Below, piece after piece: positions 57,550 through 64,000 of a stretch of 64,000 nt of DNA (its first letter is position 1; each line of letters begins with the position of its first letter). The position numbers were made by a program, and so were the translations under genes. Location of the stretch: the NCBI RefSeq assembly GCF_003590095.1, contig NC_039478.1, forward strand, positions 2,418,001 through 2,482,000. The letters are read 5' to 3'. The DNA is from Trichoplusia ni (taxonomy: Eukaryota; Arthropoda; Insecta; Lepidoptera; Noctuidae). The notes below the pieces were generated by a model. The model searched no databases. It was not told the DNA's origin and saw only the letters and a list, made by a program, of their open reading frames with translations.

Positions 57550-59599
57550 GGAACGTGCGAAGCCCGCCTTTAACGAATGCGCTACGTATGTAAGAGTTCA
57601 GAACCCAACTGAAACTAGCAATAAGTCTATTAATTATACCTAATATCTAAGCTATTTAAATTTTCTATCAGTTCTCTTACAATATTCGTAGTATTTAATA
57701 AACGTCACAGTTAATTCGGAGGTTGTGTATGTTATTTATTTCTGTACCAATTTTGAACTTTTCATTTGTTTTCAATAGCGTTCCTTATTCAAGATTTATT
57801 TTTGTTTATGATTAAGTTTATTAGGAGTAAAGAAATACATAGAAAGTTACAAAGAAGGGATTTTAAAACACACCTGTAGCTTAGGTCGTGAGTCTCACGA
57901 TTAATATTAAGAATGCGCCTATATTCCCCTAAAACTTCATTTAAATACTTTATAAGACTAAAAATAGTAGAAGTACAAACCTTTTTCAGAATATACTGAT
58001 ACTTGGGGATTTCGTAGCAAAGAGATCTTAATATTGAAATCTAAAGCAAAATATTTTTATTTAAAATAAGACTTTCAAGCACTTTAAAACGTATAATGAG
58101 AGTTGAGGGAGATGTTCCGAAAGATATCCTTTATCAAAACTAAAAGCGGGGTTTATTTACAAATTTCCCATAGTTTGCTAATAATAAGCTAGGTTTATCT
58201 TCAAATAAGTTCCCATACAACTTTTATTAAGTCCTTAATACTTTTGCTTTTATGATTTAGCTGTAAAAAAAGTTAGAAAACTTTCACAGACTTACTTATT
58301 CCAAGTTCTACAACTTTTAATGCTTATTAAAATATTGTGCACAATGATATTAATTATAAAAATTGGATAACTTTGCCGACGAATTAAAATATCCACACAT
58401 AAGTACTTAATATGACATTTGTACTACAGTTTGCGAGTAGGCTTAAGTTCACGATGTAATTCTGGCATTTCAGAGAGACACACACATTTTAAAATTTAAG
58501 CATTTAAGAAAGAGGTTTCTAGTAGTTTATTTATTTTCATTGTCACGCTACCTGAAGCTATCCTAAATAAAGAAATAATGGAGCACTAGCTTTAGCTGGC
58601 AGCTTTGCTAACCTGCATGTCTGCTATAGCTGCAAGAACATTTCCCTCCGTTAACGCAGTCGGATAAAAGTAGAATAAGTCATAATCAAATGTTTCAGCT
58701 ACCTCTATATTAAATTTCATCGAAATCGGTACAGCTATTTGAACGTGACGCGTTAAAAAACAGGAAACACAAATACAAACATACAGACTTTTGCATTTAA
58801 AATATTAATGCGTAGTATGATAAATCTCTTCATAACATATCAGAAAACCTATTCAAGGAAACTTAGTCACAGTTTTCTTCCAAAACCTTTACATAAACAT
58901 CCATCAGTTTGAATCAAATCATAAAAAACTACATTTAAGCGATTCACGATGAAGTTATTAATTCATCACCATTGCTAATTCAACGCAAATGTTTGTACTT
59001 AAAAAGCAATAACGATCTAATTCGAAAACCCTCCTTGAGTATTCTTAACATCAACAGGGGAACGAGAAATCGAGGGGTGAAAAGACATAGGGTATGTTAA
59101 CGACGTTATTAACGTTTTATTTTATGTCTGTTTCAGATTTCCGCTATTCAAAGTTGCTGAGTGCCTGCTAAATGCCAGTGAAGTGTCTCAATCAACTGGT
59201 AAACGGGGTTGGAGAAAAAAGATTTAAGTTCTGGTGAGAGAACAGGATCTAGTCTCGATGCTGACTAAGAATGAAAGTTACACTTGCCTGAGAATGATTA
59301 TTTGGGGGGTTAGCGATATTTGTGTGCTAAATAATTACAAAGGTTTCAAGAGTGTGGAAGTATAAATATAATGATTCAAATCTATGTGGTCTCTTATTTG
59401 AAGCATTTTAAAACCCTGCTATTAAGTAGTCAGTATCTTGTAATTTCAGCTGAATAAATTGCTTAAAACTATTAACAGGTAGATACCCACTCGTCTACTG
59501 TTATTCGTTTATTTAGGTACCCAAAAAAGGATAAACAATATACAAGTTTTTTTTAAACACAATATGTTAAATGAATAAAAGGCTTATTTCAGTGATGAT
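57550..59599. other. AT-rich region with one LINE-like terminus
   Basis: Upstream flank of the 86-aa gene. 58590-58810 resembles the 3' part of a common lepidopteran repeat (TAAATTTCATCGAAATCGG, ACAGGAAACACAAATAC). No coding frame of interest. Confidence 0.45.
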
Positions 59600-60270
59600 T
59601 TAGATTTGGTAACTATGGATTTGGTTAATTGATGTATTAAGTACATTGAATTTTAGGCGATCTGTATTATTGTCTGAGGTAAAAACAAAACCAATGGAGT
59701 ATAGTTTACCTGCTTTACGTTTACCGTCTTTAGTGGCACACAGCTTTAGAGGAAAGAAATCATTCATGTGATGTAGTAAGTAGTAACCTACTTGTAAGTA
59801 TTCTTTCCTATACATATTTTGATGGAAACTGTAGTTAATCAGTATCTTATATTAAGGTAGGAATTAATTTTACCGTAACGTTAGTGGTAGCCGTCGTAGC
59901 TACTTTGGTATGAACACATCTGATAGGGTTCTCAATATGTGAACCATCTACAACGTTAAAGGTTCTCAACCTTTCTTTGAAAACTGTAAGCATCGCAATA
60001 GACCTTACCTTTTGGATGATAAGACGTAAGTATCAACGAAAAGAAGATCAAAATATTGTTAAAGTATTGCAAATCATTGCTGACAAGCGTTGCAGAAAAA
60101 CATTCTGAGAAAACCAGATTTATGGGAGCCCGCCTGGTAATGCTAAATATTTCTCTTTGTATTTTGGGAAAAGGCCTTTTTCCACCTGCGGGACATTTAC
60201 AGGCTGATAATAAGTGTCTATCTTCTGAGAAGATAGCAAATCCTTCTCTCTTTTGATGAATCTTATTCAT
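59600..60270 (-). other. Two protein-like minus-strand frames, unclassified
   Basis: 59815-59600 encodes MYRKEYLQVGYYLLHHMNDF with FPLKLCATKDGKRKAGKLYS and ends HSYQI. 60270-59956 encodes KREGFAIFSEDRHLLSACKC and a hydrophobic ILIFFSLILTSYHPK, and contains a good donor-like AAAAG/GTAAGG at about 60011. They may be two exons of one gene or a transposon relic; no start or acceptor chain could be built and no cluster element lies nearby. Confidence 0.25.
60218..60236. repeat. Short inverted repeat
   Basis: CTATCTTCT and AGAAGATAG arms around a minimal loop. Small enough to be chance. Confidence 0.35.
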
Positions 60271-61060
60271 TTACTTTCATTGTTCAAGTCAATATATATG
60301 TTTATATTGTACTAGTATTTTTGCGTTACTATAAGAGACTCAACCGGAGTCCACAGTCAAACTGTTCAAAATCAGCAGAGAATAAATACTAATTTAGTTT
60401 GTTTCACACATATTTCTTTTTGAGACGACAAATGGAATATTTGAACATACAAGAGAGGAGGTCAATGGATGTAACATTGGGCAGCGGCAAAAATCTACAC
60501 TATTAACTTGGCCCTAAACAACTCCCTTCAATTGGGACATTCTATATACAAAATTATTCAAATTAGCACCAGTAGCAACATATAGTGTAGTAGTGAGTCT
60601 TAGGCATTTAAACGGAACAAAGTATATATATACATATATATACTTTCGCATTAATGATAAGTAAACGATAAAAAGAAATATTAGTAGGTGCTCCAACAAT
60701 TTGATAAGGTTCATTTACGTATACTCCTATGATAAAGCCACATAGTCCGCCTTCGGAGATATGGTTCAAAATTGTTGAATGGTAAAAAGAAAGCAACGGT
60801 ATGTGTTGCTCAATAACGTCTCAAAATACATTTAGCCAGCACCCCGTATCGCCCCCGCTTCGTCGCTTCCTAAGAGTACCTACTAGCTGTGAAGAACAAA
60901 CGGCGCAATTAACTCCACAGTGTACTTACCTACCATTTTCAAATTATATTTGTAGCAGCCTAGCCTAACCGGGTTCGAAAGTGATGGCTTGCCAAACGGA
61001 CTATCTACTAGTCTTGCAGGCGAAACCAAGAACTCCTTCAACGTTGTCCTCATAATTCCT
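60271..61060. other. AT-rich DNA with a TA microsatellite
   Basis: TATATATATACATATATATA near 60624-60643. The remainder shows no gene or recognised element. Confidence 0.4.
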
Positions 61061-61140
61061 AATTCCCTTGGGTCTAGTGGTTTATAGTCCGTCGGAATGT
61101 CGTGGGTTTGATTCCCATCAACGCGTTTTTACAATGTGGC
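61061..61140 (+). mobile_element. SINE head fragment, tRNA-like
   Basis: GGGTCTAGTGGTTTATAGTC and TCGTGGGTTTGATTCCCATC are degenerate A- and B-box regions like those at 32926 and 53401. The body is missing. Not a functional tRNA. Confidence 0.65.
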
Positions 61141-64000
61141 AACGGTTTGGCCTGTTTTTTTTAGTTTCTAACCAGCAAGCCAAATTCAATACTTAGAATG
61201 AAAAGGTTATTTTATAAATAACCTATGTGACAAGTTTAAAGCCCCAGTGCGCCATTAATCGAGTATATACTTTATATTTTATAATCTGTCTAAAGCGTAT
61301 GTCTTACTATTTCAGTATACTTACTTCACAATTTCACATACAGACCTCACTGAAGCTAAAGCTGCAGACTCCATCACTCCTAATCCGAATCTCCAAGGTT
61401 TTACCAGTTTATAGATGCAGTTTATGGTTTATTGAAATGTTGGGATAAATAATTCCACTTTAAGACTTGAATTATTACTTTTTTGTCAGCAAACAAGATA
61501 GGATTTAAATTAAATGTTTGTAACTGTTTTCTAAATTTCCAACTAAGTATATGGTTGGGTCGAAAACACTGTCCTCTCTGCTACAGTCTCTATAGATATC
61601 TCTATAGAAAAAAAGCTCTTCAAAAAGATTTTTATTTAATAAAGCTTATCTTTCGAGGACCTAGTTTGAGGAGGTCGATTAACTATGTAAGAAATTATCA
61701 TAAAACAACCAAAGCCTTAATATGATAGAAGATTTGGAAAGGTAAATATTCCGTAGGATAGTCCATAGAATAAGGTATAAAATATTTTTTATTGTCTAAC
61801 GATAATCATGATTTTCTTGTTCTAGGTTATAAAGTAAAAAACAAATATATAGAAAATACAGATTATTTATAATCGTGTATACATCTAAGCTGCGATACAG
61901 AACAATAATATAGAAATCACACAGGCAATTTTAATGACAGAAAGGTGTTGTTTTCGAAACTATTTGAACATGGGGTTTAGTAATGTTTACAAAAAAAAAA
62001 ACAAAGTTAATCGGTGCTCCACCGACTTACAAGTAACAACAATACATCACCATAATTATAATGTAGAAATTAATAATATCACAGGCATACTTGTAACCTT
62101 TGTATTAACTACATAAATACAACCATAATCAAATTACAAAAACATGTAAAGGTGGACTATACCCAACAACGACTAAAGTTCACTGTATGCATGTGTTATT
62201 ATAAAACCTGCATTATAAAAGTCACAGAGAACATACGAACATTACACCTGTACAAAACAAGGTACATTACAGTTCCGACTCTAAAGAGTTAACAAATCAT
62301 TTATAGTTAGTTATGCATGAAAAGGTTTGAGTATGTTTTATGAGATCGATTAAAAAAAACATATCGAGAACTCTCGCTTGGTATAAGGCTGTTAATAATA
62401 AATAAATAGCGTGAAATCCTTGGACTTTGCCAAATCTGCTTCAACATTACATTATTGCATAAAAAATATACGAGCTTTGCCCACATCTGTAGTCTTCCGT
62501 GCCTTACATGCTAATATCCAATCACAATGATTACGAGTTTCCAATATGAAGGACACGTTGGATCGAGCTACGTCTTACAGCTTTATAAACCTTCAATGTA
62601 TTTAATTTATTTACTGGAAGTCAGTTGTGTGATACATGTACGTAAAAATGGAAGATGGATGCGGCAACTCAACACGGAGTCAATCGATAAATAAAATCGC
62701 TGATATAAATAGAATATTGTGATGTTTATGTCTAGTATCGTCATAACAGTCTTATCGCAACTCTAGCAGGCGACAACGAAATTCATTCAATTATTTATAT
62801 AGGTTTGCTGGTCACACGTCTCTCAGGGTTGAGCTTACTGCCTGCAAAGCGGGAACTGCCTACAATGGTTTGACAAGGCCTCCGCAATTAATGTAAGTAT
62901 TTGGTAAGACTAATAGATATGTGATGCTATTAAATTCGCAAAGTTTAACCGGATGATTGATCATTATCGTTTACTTTAAGCCTTTGTTCAGGGTAACTCA
63001 CATCATATTATGGTATACCTTGGCTTAACATTTACGAGGTTTGTGACACCAGTGGCAGACCAGTAAAAGGGGACTGCCATCATGCCCCGACACCAATTGT
63101 GAACTTTTATAGGGTCGAATACAAGTCCAACGATCCTAAGTGAACATGATTAAACCTCAAACATAACAAGATGAATTCGCCTCACCCAAACTAGAGTTAT
63201 ATCACTCAATTGTTTATTATGCGTGAAATTGAACCTTATTGACGAAAAAATATATACATTCAATACATCTACTTATCATTGAGTTGCCCTACAAACGGGT
63301 TGTATATTTAAGAAATATGTGAAAACATTTCATAAATAGTAATTACTAGTCTACAAGAAGTATTTTCTAGAATCAGAATTATTTAAGTCTGAAAGGCTAT
63401 TTGCCTCGCTAACACAAATTGCATTTGCAACTGCTTAATTGAGATAACACATTCTGCCTGTCACTACTGGTGCGTAGTCAAGCTTACTGTATACAGAAAT
63501 AACAAAGTTATGACCAACTACTCAATAAATTTTTAAAACTTAATACAAACATGTTTGAACGATAACTGCCAGATGTGTCAATGCATATTCTATATGCAAA
63601 AACATTATAATAATCTGTATTTTATACTATGTCCGATAAAAAACAAATATATAAAAAAATTATCCAGCAAGACCGCATTGCGACTATAAATTGCACATAA
63701 TGTGCCAGAGGTGGACGCGGCCAAGCTCTGACAATCTGTTACAATTTACAGTTACTTCTCATTACAAGCCAAGTTTCGGAATGGGTTACGTTGATTTCAT
63801 TTATTCACTTAATTTGAGAGCATTTCTGTAAAGCCGATTTAGTTTTTTTTTATATTATTACTCCAGAAAGTTTTGTCTTGAATGAGCGGAGTAGGTTTGC
63901 TTAGAAAAGTAAAAACTTGGTAATTGTAGAACATGGTGTGAATGCTTTACTTTGGGCATGTAGTTTAACAATATACATACGTTAACGATCCTTACGACTT
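61141..64000. other. AT-rich DNA without a supported gene
   Basis: ORFs at 61227-61448, 61483-61725 and 61934-62116 are short, lack domains and sit in AT-rich sequence. A moderately GC-richer patch at 62820-62890 has no open frame of note. No promoter element of the cluster type was found here. Confidence 0.4.

Noticed and set aside
1..64000. CRISPR array, prokaryotic operon, rRNA or viral genome
   Set aside because: Introns, SINEs and LINEs show a eukaryotic nuclear region; no spaced direct repeats or rRNA-like sequence were seen.

Overview
The window looks like nuclear DNA from a moth (Lepidoptera, probably noctuid-like). It is AT-rich, its genes have GT..AG introns, and it is peppered with tRNA-derived SINEs, LINE 3' ends of types common in Lepidoptera, and one apparently intact jockey/CR1-like LINE. 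No bacterial, viral or CRISPR features were seen. Species and chromosome cannot be told from the sequence alone.

The host content is mainly a cluster of small genes, nearly all on the minus strand. I rebuilt their splicing by eye. Every reconstruction has GT..AG introns and a CDS length divisible by three. From left to right they are: a 97-aa proline-rich protein (1793-2482), a 148-aa cysteine protein (4919-5456), a 154-aa CxCxxC protein (16564-17028), a 68-aa lysine-rich protein (18477-18683), a 137-aa CxCxxC protein (29577-29990), a probably decayed cysteine member (35440-35784), a 124-aa Lys/Gly-rich protein (41085-41781), a 162-aa CxCxxC protein (47601-48089), a five-exon 329-aa protein with a duplicated exon pair (50584-54356), and an 86-aa protein (55986-57398). 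No member has an obvious signal peptide. Two end in basic nuclear-localisation-like tails.

The most interesting signal is a shared upstream element. GCGCAAGTGCAATT, or a close variant, lies 120-172 bp upstream of the first splice donor in seven of these genes. Four of them also carry a GATGCA box between the element and the gene. Four genes (4919, 16564, 18477, 47601) also share an unusual layout: a non-coding first exon, then exon 2 beginning with exactly two untranslated bases before ATG. Together with three related CxCxxC proteins and a related Lys-rich pair, this suggests a tandemly expanded, co-regulated and fast-evolving gene family. I do not recognise its function.

Repeats fill much of the rest: a 1.4-kb tandem duplication (6271-7640 and 7661-9520), a retroelement relic (9540-10300), a nest of SINE and LINE ends (10640-13510), the full-length LINE (about 23300-28100), and scattered SINEs. 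Three short plus-strand ORFs with a membrane segment (20785, 28255, 36645) lie between cluster genes. The last 6 kb (58-64 kb) is mostly AT-rich with no convincing gene.
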